A program made the position numbers and the translations under genes. Below are positions 9,803 through 23,379 of a stretch of DNA of 64,000 nucleotides, piece by piece. Below the pieces are notes generated by a model. That model was not told the DNA's origin. It did not search any database and was given only the letters and a program-made list of their open reading frames with translations. The stretch covers positions 15,395,209-15,459,208 of the forward strand of contig CP114482.1 of assembly GCA_027186245.1 (NCBI GenBank). The letters are read 5' to 3'. Origin of the DNA: Coriaria nepalensis (taxonomy: Eukaryota; Streptophyta; Magnoliopsida; Cucurbitales; Coriariaceae). Numbering within the stretch: the first letter of the stretch is position 1; each line of letters opens with the position of its first letter.

Positions 9803-12800
9803 TCTAAAAAAATGCATAGTTTCCATCAAAAGATCAATTCCAAGTAATGCATGAAAGTGGCGTTCAAAATACAAAAAGAGAATTGGTTCGAAGTGCCTTC
9901 AAACAATTTAATGATTGAAAAGACTTAGTGATATGCTTTTTAATGCTAAAATAATGCATTGTTGTCTTCAATAGATTAATTACAAGTTATCTAAGAAAAT
10001 AATGTTTGGAGGGCCAAAATAGAATTCGTTCGAATTAATTTAGAATGATTTAATGACTAGAAGAGACTCAGTGACATGACTTCAAGGCTAAACAAATGCA
10101 TTGTTGCCTATAATAGATCAACTGCAAGTTATGCACGAAAGTCATGTTTAAATGCCGAATTTCATACGAAGTGATTTAGAATGATTTACTGACAAAAATA
10201 GACGCAAAAATATGACTTTAAGGGTAAAAAAATGCATAGTTGCCATCAATAGATCAATTGCAAGTTATGCATGAAAACCACGTTCAAAATACAAAAAGAG
10301 AATTGGTTCGAAGTGCCTTCAAACAATTTAATGGTTGAAAAGACTGAGTCATATGCTTTTTAATGCTAAAATAATGCATTGTTGTTTTCAATAGATTAAT
10401 TACAAGTTATGTAAGAAAATAATGTTTGAAGGGCAAAAATAGAATTCGTTCGAATTAATTTAGAATGATTTAATGACTAGAAGAGACTTAGTAACATGAC
10501 TTCAAGGCTAAACAAATGCATTGTTGCTTATAATAGATCAACTGTAAGTTATGCACGAAAGTCATGTTTAAATGCCGAATTTCATACGAAGTGATTTAGA
10601 ATGATTTACTGACAAAAAGAGACGCAAAAATATGACTTTAAGGGTAAAAAAATGCATAGTCGCCATCAATAGATCAATTGCAAGTTATGCATGAAAGCCA
10701 GGTTCAAAATACAAAAAGAGAATTGGTTCGAAGTGCCTTCCAACAATATAATGATTGAAAAGACTGAGTCATATGCTTTTTAATGCTAAAATAATGCATT
10801 GTTGTTTTCAATAGATTAATTACAAGTTATGTAAGAAAATAATGTTTGAAGGGCAAAAATAGAATTCGTTCGAATTAATTTAGAATGATTTAATGACTAG
10901 AAGTGACTCAATGACATGACTTTAAGGCTAAAGAAATGCATTGTTGCCTATAGTAGATCAACTGCAAGTTATGCACGAAAGTCATGTTTAAATGCCGAAT
11001 TTCATACGAAGTGATTTAGAATGATTTACTGACAAAAAGAGACGCAAAAATATGACTTTAAGGGAAAAAAAATGCATAGTTGCCATCAATAGATCAATTG
11101 CAAGTTAGGCATGAAAGCCAAGTTCAAAATTCAAAAAGAGAATTGGTTCGAAGTGCCTTCCAACAATATAATGATTGAAAAGACTGAGTCATATGCTTTT
11201 TAATGCTAAAATAATGCATTGTTGCCTTCAATAGATTAATTACATGTTATGTAAGAAAATAATGTTTGAAGGGCGATAATAGAATTCGTTCGAATTAATT
11301 TAGAATGATTTAATGACTAGAAGAGACTCAGTGACATGACTTCAATGCTAAACAAATGCATTGTTGCCTTCAATAGATCAACTGCAAGTTACGCACGAAA
11401 GTCATGTTTAAAGGCCGAATTTCGTTCGAAGTGATTTAGAATGATTTACTGACAAAAAGAGACGCAAAAATATGATTTTAAGGCTAAAATGTGCATAGTT
11501 GCCATCAATAGATCAATTGCAAGTTATGCATGAAAACCACGTTCACAATACAAAAAGAGAATTGGTTCGAAGTGCCTTCAAACAATTTAATGATTGAAAA
11601 AACTGAGTCATATACTTTTTAATGCTAAAATAATGCATTGTTGTTTTCAATAGATTAATTACAAGTTATGTAAGAAAATAATGTTTGAAGGGCGAAAAAA
11701 GAATTTGTTCGAATTAATTTAGAATGATTTAATGATTAGAAGAGACTCAGTGACATGACTTTAAGGCTAAACAAATGCATTGTTGCCTATAATAGATCAA
11801 CTGCAAGTTATGCACGAAAGTCATGTTTAAAGGCCGAATTTGGTTCGAAGTGATTTAGAATGAATTACTGACTAGAAGAGACGCAAAAATATGACTTTAA
11901 GGGTAAAAAAATGCATAGTTTCCATCAATGGATCAATTCCAAGTAATGCATGAAAGTGGCGTTCAAAATACAAAAAGAGAATTGGTTCGAAGTGCCTTCA
12001 AACAATTTAATGATTGAAAAGACTGAGTGATATGCTTTTTAATGCTAAAATAATGCATTGTTGTCTTTAATAGATTAATTACAAGTTATCTACGAAAATA
12101 ATGTTTGGAGGGCCAAAATAGAATTCGTTCGAATTAATTTAGAATGATATAATGACTAGAAGTGACTCAGTGACATGACTTTAAGGCTAAAGAAATGTAT
12201 TGTTGCCTATAGTAGATCAACTGCAAGTTATGCACAAAAGCCATGTTTAAATGCCGAATTTCATACGAAGTGATTTAGAATTATTTACTGACAAAAAGAG
12301 ACCCAAAAATATGACTTTAAGGGTAAAAAAATGCATAGTTTCCATCAATGGATCAATTCCAAGTAATGCATGAAAGTGGCGTTCAAAATACAAAAAGAGA
12401 ATTGGTTCGAAGTGCCTTCAAACAATTTAATGATTGAAAAGACTGAGTGATATGCTTTTTAATGCTAAAATAATGCATTGTTGTCTTCAATAGATTAATT
12501 ACAAGTTATGTAAGAAAATAATGTTTGAAGGGCGATAATAGAATTCGTTCGAATTAATTTAGAATGATTTAATGACTAGAAGTGACTCAGTGACATGACT
12601 TTAAGGCTAAAGAAATGCATTGTTGCCTATAGTAGATCAACTGCAAGTTATGCACGAAAGTCATGTTTAAATGCCGAATTTCATATGAAGTGATTTAGAA
12701 AGATTTAATGACTAAAAGAGACGCAAAAATATGACTTTCGGGGTAAAAAAATGCATAGTTGCCATCAATAGATCAATTGCAAGTTATGGATGAAAACCAC

Positions 12801-15262
12801 GTTCAAAATACAAAAAGAGAATTGGTTCGAAGTGCATTCAAACAATTTAACGATTGAAAAGACTGAGTCATATGCTTTTTAATGCTAAAATAATGCATTG
12901 TTGTTTTCAATAGATTAATTACAAGTTATGTAAGAAAATAATGTTTGAAGGGCGAAAATAGAATTCGTTCGAATTAATTTAGAATGATTTAATGATTAGA
13001 AGAGACTCAGTGACATGACTTTATAGCAAGACAAATGCATTGTTGCCTATAATAGATCAACTGCAAGTTATGCACGAAAGTCATGTTTAAAGGCCGAATT
13101 TGGTTCGAAGTGATTTAGAATGAATTACTGACTAGAAGAGACGCAAAAATATGACTTGAAGTCTAAAAAAATGCATAGTTTCCATCAATAGATCAATTCC
13201 AAGTAATGCATGAAAGTGGCTTTCAAAATACAAAAAGAGAATTGGTTCGAAGTGCCTTCAAACAATTTAATGATTGAAAAGACTTAGTGATATGCTTTTT
13301 AATGCTAAAATAATGCATTGTTGTCTTCAATAGATTAATTACAAGTTATCTAAGAAAATAATGTTTGGAGGGCCAAAATAGAATTCGTTCGAATTAATTT
13401 AGAATGATTTGATGACTAGAAGAGACTCAGTGACATGACTTCAAGGCTAAACAAATGCATTGTTGCCTATAATAGATCAACTGCAAGTTATGCACGAAAG
13501 TCATGTTTAAATGCCGAATTTCATCCGAAGTGATTTAGAATGATTTACTGACTAAAAGAGAGGCAAAAATATGCCTTTCAGGCAAAAAAAATGCATAGTT
13601 GCCATCAATAGATCAATTGCAAGTTATGCATGAAAGCCACGTTCAAAATACAAAAAGAGAATTGGTTCGAAGTGCATTCAAACAATTTAATGATTGAAAA
13701 GACTGAGTGATATGCTTTTTCATGCGAAAATAATGCATTGTTTTCTACAATAGATTAATTACAAGTTATGTAAGAAATTAATGTTTGAAGGGCGCAAATA
13801 GAATTTGTTCGAACTAATTTAGAATGATTTAATGACTAGAAGAGACTCAGTGACATGACTTTAAGGCTAAACAAATGCATTGTTTCCTATAATAGATCAA
13901 CTGCAAGTTATGCACGAAAGTCATGTTTAAAGGCCGAATTTGGTTCGAAGTGATTTAGAATGATTTACTGACTAGAAGAGACGCAAAAATATGCCTTTAA
14001 GGCAAAAAAAATACATAGTTGCCATCAATAGATCAATTGCAAGTTATGCATGAAAGTCGCGATCTAAATACAAAAAGAGAATTGGTTCGAAGTGCCTTCA
14101 AACAATTTAACGATTGAAAAGTCTGAGTGATATGCTTTTTAATGCTAAAATAATGCATTGTTGTCTTCAATAGATTAATTACAAGTTACGTAAGAAAATA
14201 ATGTTTGAAGGGCGAAAATAGAATTCGTTCGAATTAATTTAGAATGATTTAATGATTAGAAGAGACTCAGTGACATGACTTTATGGCTAAACAAATGCAT
14301 TGTTGCCTATAATAGATCAACTGCAAGTTATGCACGAAAGTCATGTTTAAAGGCCGAATTTGGTTCGAAGTGATTTAGAATGAATTACTGACTAGAAGAG
14401 ACGCAAAAATATGACTTGAAGTCTAAAAAAATGCATAGTTTCCAATAATAGATCAATTACAAGTAATGCATGAAAGTGGCGTTCAAAATACAAAAAGAGA
14501 ATTGGTTCGAAGTGCCTTCAAACAATTTAATGATTGAAAAGACTGAGTGATATGCTTTTTAATGCTAAAATAATGCATTGTTGTCTTCAATAGATTAATT
14601 ACAAGTTATGTAAGAATATAATGTTTGAAGGGCGAAAAAAGAATTCGTTCGAATTAATTTAGAATGATTTAATGACTAGAAGAGACTCAGTGACATGACT
14701 TCAAGGCTAAACAAATGCATTGTTGCCTTCAATAGATGAACTGCAAGTTACGCACGAAAGTCATGTTTAAAGGCCGAATGTCGTTCGAAGTGATTTAGAA
14801 AGATTTAATGACTAAAAGAGACGCAAAAATATGACTTTAAGGATTAAAAAAATGCATAGTTGCCATCAATAGATCAATTGCAAATTATGCATGAAAGTTG
14901 CGTTTTAAATGCAAAAAGAGAATTAGTTCGAAGTGCCTTCAAAAAATTTAATGATTGAAAAGACTGAGTGATATGCTTTTTAATGCGAAAATAATGCATT
15001 GTTTTCTTCAATAGATTAATTACAAGTTATGTAAGAAATTAATGTTTGAAGGGCACAAATAGAATTCGTTCGAATTAATTTAGAATGATTCAATGACTAG
15101 AAGAGACTCAGTGACATGACTTTAAGGCTAAACAAATGCATTGTTGCCTTCAATAGATCAACTGCAAGTTACGCACAAAAGTCATGTTTAAAGGCCGCAT
15201 TTCGTCCGAAGTGATTTAGAATGATTTACTGACAAAAAGAGACGCAAAAATATGACTTTAAG
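9803..15262 (+). repeat. Regular ABC HORs
   Basis: HOR starts are at 9803, 10223, 10643, 11063, 11483, 11902, 12322, 12742, 13162, 13582, 14002, 14422 and 14842. There is a -1 shift at 11483 (ctaaaatgtgc) and a +1 shift at 14842 (gattaaaaaaa). HORs 10223-11350 closely copy 8401-9528 (shared gaaaaccacg, ggttgaaaag and gttaggcatg variants). A distinctive A form with ccaagtaatgcatgaaagtggc recurs at 9803, 11902, 12322, 13162 and, slightly altered, 14422. Confidence 0.95.
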
Positions 15263-15398
15263 GCTAAAAAAATGCATAGTTGCCATCAATAGATCAATTG
15301 CAAGTTATGCACGAAAGTCATGTTTAAATGCCGAATTTCATACGAAGTGATTTAGAATGATTTACTGACTAAACGAGACGCAAAAATATGCCTTTAAG
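15263..15398 (+). repeat. A/C hybrid monomer replacing a full HOR (136 bp)
   Basis: Opens as A (gctaaaaaaatgcatag, ccatcaatagatcaattgc) and continues as C after agttatgc (acgaaagtcatgtttaaatg) to a C end. The next monomer is A at 15399. B and the rest of the unit are missing, a net loss of 284 bp. The switch lies in caagttatgca, present in both A and C. This is the deletion product expected from A-to-C misaligned crossover. Confidence 0.93.
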
Positions 15399-15609
15399 GC
15401 AAAAAAAATGCATAGTTGCCATCAATAGATCAATTGCAAGTTATGCATGAAAGCCACGTTCAAAATACAAAAAGAGAATTGGTTCGAAGTGCCTTGAAAT
15501 AATTTAATGATTGAAAAGACTGAGTGATATGCTTTTTAATGCGAAAATAATGCATTGTTTTCTACAATAGATTAATTACAAGTTATGTAAGAAATTAATG
15601 TTTGAAGGG
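15399..15609 (+). repeat. Regular HOR segment
   Basis: An A monomer (15399-15540) opening gcaaaaaaaatgc, followed by the start of B. It links the hybrid monomer to the 841-bp duplication. Its A form (gccacgttcaaaatac, then gaaataatttaatg) resembles 13582. Confidence 0.85.
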
Positions 15610-16450
15610 CGCAAATAGAATTCGTTCGAATTAATTTAGAATGATTTAATGACTAGAAGAGACTCAATGACATGACTTTAAGGCTAAACAAATACATTGT
15701 TTCCTATAATAGATCAACTGCAAGTTATGCACGAAAGTCATGTTTAAAGGCCGAATTTCGTTCGATGTGATTTAGAATGATTTACTGACTAGAAGAGATG
15801 CAAAAATATGACTTTAAGCCTAAAAAAATGAATAGTTTCAATCAATAGATCAATTGCAAGTTATGCATGAAAGTCGCGTTCTAAATACAAAAAGAGAATT
15901 GGTTCGAAGTGCCTTCAAACAATTTAATGATTGAAAAGACTGAGTGATATGCTTTTTAATGCTAAAATAATGCATTGTTTTCTTCAATAGATTAATTACA
16001 AGTTACGTAAGAAAATAATGTTTGGTGGGCGAAAATAGAATTCGTTCGAATTAATTTAGAATGATTTCATGACTAGAAGAGACACAGTGACATGACTTGA
16101 AGGCTAAACAAATGCATTGTTGCCTTCAATTAATCAACTGCAAGTTCCGCACAAAAATCATGTTTAAAGGCCGAATTTCGTTCGAAGTGATTTAGAAAGA
16201 TTTAATGACTAAAAGAGACGCATTAATATGACTTTAAGGATTAAAAAAATGCATAGTTGCCATCAATAGATCAATTTCAAATTATGCATGAAAGTTGCGT
16301 TTTAAATGCAAAAAGAGAATTGGTTCGAAGTGCCTTCAAAAAATTTAATGATTGAAAAGACTGAGTGATATGCTTTTTAGTGCGAAAATAATGCATTGTT
16401 TTCTTCAATAGATTAATTACAAGTTATGTAAGAAATTAATGTTTGAAGGG
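15610..16450 (+). repeat. 841-bp two-HOR block, copy 1
   Basis: Carries cctaaaaaaatgaatagtttc (15819), gtttggtgggcgaaaatag, gacacagtgacatgacttg, ccttcaattaatcaactgc, agttccgcac and cattaatatg. All of these recur in copy 2 in the same order. The odd length (841) comes from the extra base in gattaaaaaaatgc at 16239. Breakpoints are approximate because flanking repeats are alike. Confidence 0.85.
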
Positions 16451-17290
16451 CGCAAATAGAATTCGTTCGAATTAATTTAGAATGGTTTAATGACTAGAAG
16501 AGACTCAATGACATGACTTTAAGGCTAAACAAATACATTGTTTCCTATAATAGATCAACTGCAAGTTATGCACGAAAGTCATGTTTAAAGGCCGAATTTC
16601 GTTCGATGTGATTTAGAATGATTTACTGACTAGAAGAGATGCAAAAATATGACTTTAAGCCTAAAAAAATGAATAGTTTCAATCAATAGATCAATTGCAA
16701 GTTATGCATGAAAGTCGCATTCTAAATACAAAAAGAGAATTGGTTCGAAGTGCCTTCAAACAATTTAATGATTGAAAAGACTGAGTGATATGCTTTTTAA
16801 TGCTAAAATAATGCATTGTTTTCTTCAATAGATTAATTACAAGTTACGTAAGAAAATAATGTTTGGTGGGCGAAAATAGAATTCGTTCGAATTAATTTAG
16901 AATGATTTCATGACTAGAAGAGACACAGTGACATGACTTGAAGGCTAAACAAATGCATTGTTGCCTTCAATTAATCAACTGCAAGTTCCGCACAAAAATC
17001 ATGTTTAAAGGCCGAATTTCGTTCGAAGTGATTTAGAAAGATTTAATGACTAAAAGAGACGCATTAATATGACTTTAAGGATTAAAAAAATGCATAGTTG
17101 CCATCAATAGATCAATTTCAAATTATGCATGAAAGTTGCGTTTTAAATGCAAAAAGAGAATTGGTTCGAAGTGCCTTCAAAAAATTTAATGATTGAAAAG
17201 ACTGAGTGATATGCTTTTTAATGCGAAAATAATGCATTGTTTTCTTCAATAGATTAATTACAAGTTATGTAAGAAATTAATGTTTGAAGG
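16451..17290 (+). repeat. 841-bp two-HOR block, copy 2
   Basis: Repeats copy 1 with only a few single-base differences (gtcgcattct for gtcgcgttct near 16719; ttttaatgcg for ttttagtgcg near 17220). After about 17290 the sequence instead follows the HOR at 14842 (gcacaaat, ccttcaatag, cgtccgaag). Confidence 0.85.
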
Positions 17291-20200
17291 GCACAAATTG
17301 AATTCGTTCGAATTAATTTAGAATGATTTAATGACTAGAAGAGACTCAGTGACATGACTTTAAGGCTAAACAAATGCATTGTTGCCTTCAATAGATCAAC
17401 TGCAAGTTACGCACAAAAGTCATGTTTAAAGGCCGCATTTCGTCCGAAGTGATTTAGAAAGATTTACTGACAAAAAGAGACGCAAAAATATGACTTTAAG
17501 GGTAAAAAAATGCATAGTTGCCATCAATAGATCAATTGCAAGTTATGCATGAAAGCCAGGTTCAAAATACAAAAAGAGAATTGGTTCGATGTGCCTTCCA
17601 ACAATTTAATGATTGGAAAGACTAAGTGATGTGCTTTTTAATGCTAAAATAATGCATTGTTGTCTTCAATAGATTAATTACAAGTTATGTAAGAAAATAA
17701 TGTTTGAAGGGCGCAAATAGAATTCGTTCGAATTAATTTAGAATGATTTAATGACTAGAAGAGACTCAGTGACATTACTTTAAGGCAAAAAAAATGCATT
17801 GTTCCCTCTTATAGATCAACTGCAAGTTATGCACGAAAGTGATGTTTAAAGGCCGAATTTGGTTTGAAGTGATTTAGAATGATTTACTGACTAGAAGAGA
17901 CGCAAAAATATGACTTTAGGGGTACAAAAATGCATAGTTGCCATCAATAGATCAATTGCAAGTTATGCATGAAAGTCGCGTTTTAAATGCAAAAAGAGAA
18001 TTGGTTCGAAGTGCCTTCAAACAATTTAATGATTGAAAAGACTGAGTGATATGCTTTTTAATGCTAAAATAATGCATTGTTGTTTTCAATAGATTAATTA
18101 CAAGTTATGTAAGAAAATAATGTTCGAAGGGCGCAAATAGAATTCGTTCGAATTAATTTTGAATGATTTAATGACTAGAAGAGACTCAGTGACATTACTT
18201 TAAGGCAAAAAAAAAGCATTGTTCCCGATTATAGATCAACTGCAAGTTATGCACGAAAGTGATGTTTAAAGGCCGAATTTGGTTCGAAGTGATTTAGAAT
18301 GATTTACTGACTAGAAGAGATGCAAAAATATGACTTTAAGGCTAAAAAAATGCATAGTTTCCATCAATAGATCAATTGCAAGTTAGGGATGAAAGTCGCG
18401 TTCTAAATACAAAAAGAGAATTGGTTCGAAGTGCCTTCAAACAATTTAATGATTGAAAAGACTGAGTGATATGCTTTTTAATGCTAAAATAATGCATTGT
18501 TGTTTTCAATAGATTAATTACAAGTTATGTAAGAAAATAATGTTTGAAGGGCGAAAATAGAATTCTTTCGAATTAATTTAGAATGATTTAATGACTAGAA
18601 GAGACTCAATGACATGACTTTAAGGATAAACAAATGCATTGTTGCCTGTAGTAGATCAACTGCAAGTTATGCACGAAAGTCATATTTAAATGCCGAATTT
18701 CATACGAAGTGATTTAGAAAGATTTAATGACTAAAAGAGACGCAAAATTATGACTTTAAGGGTAAAAAAATACATAGTTGCCATCAATAGATCAATTGCA
18801 AATTATGCATGAAAGTTGCGTTTTAAATGCACAAAGAGAATTGGTTTGAAGTGCCTTCAAACAATTTAATGATTGAAAAGACTAAGTGATATGCTTTTTA
18901 ATGCGAAAATAATGCATTGTTTTCTTGAATAGATTAATTACAAGTTATGTAAGAAAATAATGTTTGAAGGGCAAAAATAGAATTCGTTTGAATTAATTTA
19001 GAATGATTTAATGACTAGAAGAGACTCAATGACATGACTTTAATGCTAAACAAATGCATTGTTGCCTTCAATAGATCAACCGCAAGTTACGCACGAAAGT
19101 CATGTTTAAAGGCCGCATTTCGTTCGAAGTGATTTAGAATGATTTACTGACAAAAAGAGACGCAAAAATATGACTTTAAGGCTAAAAAAATGCATAGTTG
19201 CCATCAATAGATCAATTACAAGTTATGCATGAAAGTCGCGTTCTAAATGCAAAAAGAGAATTGGTTCGAAGTGCCTTCAAACAATTTAATGATTGAAAAG
19301 ACTGAGTGATATGCTTTTTAATGCTAAAATAATGCATTGTTGTTTTCGATAGATTAATTACAAGTTATGTAAGAAAATAATGTTTGAAGGGCGAAAATAG
19401 AATTCGTTCGAATTAATTTAGAATGATTTAATGACTAGAAGAGACATAGTGACATGACTTTAAGGATAAACAAATGCATTGTTGCCTATAGTAGATCAAC
19501 TGCAAGTTATGCATGAAAGTCATGTTTAAATGCCGAATTTCATACGAAGTGATTTAGAAAGATTTAATGACTAAAAGAGATGCAAAATTATGACTTTGAG
19601 GGTAAAAAATTGCATAGTTGCCATCAATAGATCAATTGCAAGTTATGCATGAAAACCACGTTCAAAATACAAAAAGAGAATTGGTTCGAAGTGCCTTCAA
19701 ACAATTTAATGATTGAAAAGACTGAGTCATATCCTTTTTAATGCTAAAATAATGCATTGTTGTTTTCATTAGATTAATTACAAGTTATGTAAGAAAATAA
19801 TGTTTGAAGGGCGCAAATAGAATTCGTTCGAATTAATTTAGAATGATTTAATGACTAGAAGAGACTCAGTGACATTACTTTAAGGCAAAAAAAATGCATT
19901 GTTCCCTCTTATAGATCAAATGCAAGTTATGCATGAAAGTGATGTTTAAAGGCCGAATTTGGTTTGAAGTGATTTAGAATGATTTACTGACTAGAAGAGA
20001 CGCAAAAATATGACTTTAGGGGTACAAAAATGCATAGTTGCCATCAATAGATCAATTGCAAGTTATGCATGAAAGTCGCGTTTTAAATGCAAAAAGAGAA
20101 TTGGTTCGAAGTGCCTTCAAACAATTTAATGATTGAAAAGACTGAGTGATATGCTTTTTAATGCTAAAATAATGCATTGCTGTTTTCAATAGATTAATTA

Positions 20201-23200
20201 CAAGTTATGTAAGAAAATAATGTTCGAAGGGCGCAAATAGAATTCGTTCGAATTAATTTAGAATGATTTAATGACTAGAAGAGACTCAATGACATGACTT
20301 TAATGCTAAACAAATGCATTGTTGCCTTCAATAGATCAACCGCAAGTTACGCACGAAAGTCATGTTTAAAGGCCGCATTTCGTTCGAAGTGATTTAGAAT
20401 GATTTACTGACAAAAAGAGACGCAAAAATATGACTTTAAGGCTAAAAAAATGCATAGTTGCCATCAATAGATCAATTACAAGTTATGCATGAAAGTTGCG
20501 TTTTAAATGCACAAAGAGAATTGGTTTGAAGTGCCTTCAAACAATTTAATGATTGAAAAGACTAAGTGATATGCTTTTTAATGCGAAAATAATGCATTGT
20601 TTTCTTGAATAGATTAATTACAAGTTATGTAAGAAAATAATGTTTGAAGGGCAAAAATAGAATTCGTTTGAATTAATTTAGAATGATTTAATGACTAGAA
20701 GAGACTCAATGACATGACTTTAATGCTAAACAAATGCATTGTTGCCTTCAATAGATCAACCGCAAGTTACGCACGAAAGTCATGTTTAAAGGCCGCATTT
20801 GGTTCGAAGTGATTTAGAATGATTTACTGACAAAAAGAGACGCAAAAATATGACTTTAAGGCTAAAAAAATGCATAGTTGCCATCAATAGATCAATTACA
20901 AGTTATGCATGAAAGTCGCGTTCTAAATGCAAAAAGAGAATTGGTTCGAAGTGCCTTCAAACAATTTAATGATTGAAAAGACTGAGTGATATGCTTTTTA
21001 ATGCTAAAATAATGCATTGTTGTTTTCGATAGATTAATTACAAGTTATGTAAGAAAATAATGTTTGAAGGGCGAAAATAGAATTCGTTCGAATTAATTTA
21101 GAATGATTTAATGACTAGAAGAGACTTAGTGACATGACTTTAAGGATAAACAAATGCATTGTTGCCTATAGTAGATCAACTGCAAGTTATGCATGAAAGT
21201 CATGTTTAAATGCCGAATTTCATACGAAGTGATTTAGAAAGATTTAATGACTAAAAGAGATGCAAAATTATGACTTTGAGGGTAAAAAATTGCATAGTTG
21301 CCATCAATAGATCAATTGCAAGTTATGCATGAAAACCACGTTCAAAATACAAAAAGAGAATTGGTTCGAAGTGCCTTCAAACAATTTAATGATTGAAAAG
21401 ACTGAGTCATATCCTTTTTAATGCTAAAATAATGCATTGTTGTTTTCATTAGATTAATTACAAGTTATGTAAGAAAATAATGTTTGAAGGGCGCAAATAG
21501 AATTCGTTCGAATTAATTTAGAATGATTTAATGACTAGAAGAGACTCAGTGACATTACTTTAAGGCAAAAAAAATGCATTGTTCCCTCTTATAGATCAAA
21601 TGCAAGTTATGCATGAAAGTGATGTTTAAAGGCCGAATTTGGTTTGAAGTGATTTAGAATGATTTACTGACTAGAAGAGACGCAAAAATATGACTTTAGG
21701 GGTACAAAAATGCATAGTTGCCATCAATAGATCAATTGCAAGTTATGCATGAAAGTCGCGTTTTAAATGCAAAAAGAGAATTGGTTCGAAGTGCCTTCAA
21801 ACAATTTAATGATTGAAAAGACTGAGTGATATGCTTTTTAATGCTAAAATAATGCATTGCTGTTTTCAATAGATTAATTACAAGTTATGTAAGAAAATAA
21901 TGTTCGAAGGGCGCAAATAGAATTCGTTCGAATTAATTTAGAATGATTTAATGACTAGAAGAGACTCAGTGACATTACTTTAAGGCAAAAAAAATGCATT
22001 GTTCCCTATTATAGATCAACTGCAAGTTATGCACGAAAGTGATGTTTAAAGGCCGAATTTGGTTCGAAGTGATTTAGAATGATTTACTGACTAGAAGAGA
22101 TGCAAAAATATGACTTCAAGGCTAAAAAAATGCATAGTTTCCATCAACAGATCAATTGCAAGTTAGGGATGAAAGTCGCGTTCTACATACAAAAAGAGAA
22201 TTGGTTCGAAGTGCCTTCAAACAATTTAATGATTGAAAAGACTGAGTGATATGCTTTTTAATGCTAAAATAATGCATTGTTGTTTTCAATAGATTAATTA
22301 CAAGTTATGTAAGAAAATAATGTTTAAAGGGCGAAAATAGAATTCGTTCGAATTAATTTAGAATGATTTAATGACTAGAAGAGACTCAATGACATGACTT
22401 TAAGGATAAACAAATGCATTGTTGCCTATAGTAGATCAACTGCAAGTTATGCACGAAAGTCATATTTAAATGCCGAATTTCATACGAAGTGATTTAGAAA
22501 GATTTAATGACTAAAAGAGACGCAAAATTATGACTTTAAGGGTAAAAAAATACATAGTTGCCATCAATAGATCAATTGCAAATTATGCATGAAAGTTGCG
22601 TTTTAAATGCAAAAAGAGAATTGGTTTGAAGTGCCTTCAAACAATTTAATGATTGAAAAGACTAAGTGATATGCTTTTTAATGCGAAAATAATGCATTGT
22701 TTTCTTGAATAGATTAATTACAAGTTATGTAAGAAAATAATGTTTGAAGGGCAAAAATAGAATTCGTTCGAATTAATTTAGAATGATTTAATGACTAGAA
22801 GAGACTCAATGACATGACTTTAATACTAAACAAATGCATTGTTGCCTTCAATAGATCAACTCCAAGTTACGCACGAAAGTCATGTTTAAATGCCGAATTT
22901 CATACGAAGTGATTTAGAAAGATTTAATGACTAAAAGAGACGCAAAAATATGACTTTAAGGGTAAAAAAATGCATAGTTGCCATCAATAGATCAATTGCA
23001 AGTTATGCATGAAAACCACGTTCAAAATACAAAAAGAGAATTGGTTCGAAGTGCCTTCAAACAATTTAATGATTGAAAAGACTGAGTCATATCCTTTTTA
23101 ATGCTAAAATAATGCATTGTTGTTTTCAATAGATTAATTACAAGTTATGTAAGAAAATAATGTTTGAATGCGAAAATAGAATTCGTTTGAATTAATTTAG

Positions 23201-23379
23201 AATGATTTAATGACTAGAAGAGACTCAGTAACATGACTTCAAGGCTAAACAAATGCATTGTTGCCTATAATAGATCAACTGCAAGTTATGCACGAAAGTC
23301 ATGTTTAAATGCCGAATTTCATACGAAGTGATTTAGAATGATTTACAGACAAAAAGAGACGCAAAAATAAGACTTTAAG
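17291..23379 (+). repeat. ABC HORs with nested 1,680-bp and 3,780-bp duplications
   Basis: HOR starts step by exactly 420 from 17501 to 22961; the last unit lacks one base at tgtttgaatgcg (23161). About 18805-20286 recurs at 20485-21966 (offset 1,680), marked by acaaagagaattggtttg, tgttttcgat, tgttttcatt, gttccctctt and cattgctg. About 17690-19080 recurs at 21470-22860 (offset 3,780), marked by gttccc, ggtacaaaaatgc and gttagggatg. An unusual C form with gacattactt, ggcaaaaaaaatgcattgttccc and gtgatgtttaaagg is confined to this stretch. Confidence 0.88.
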
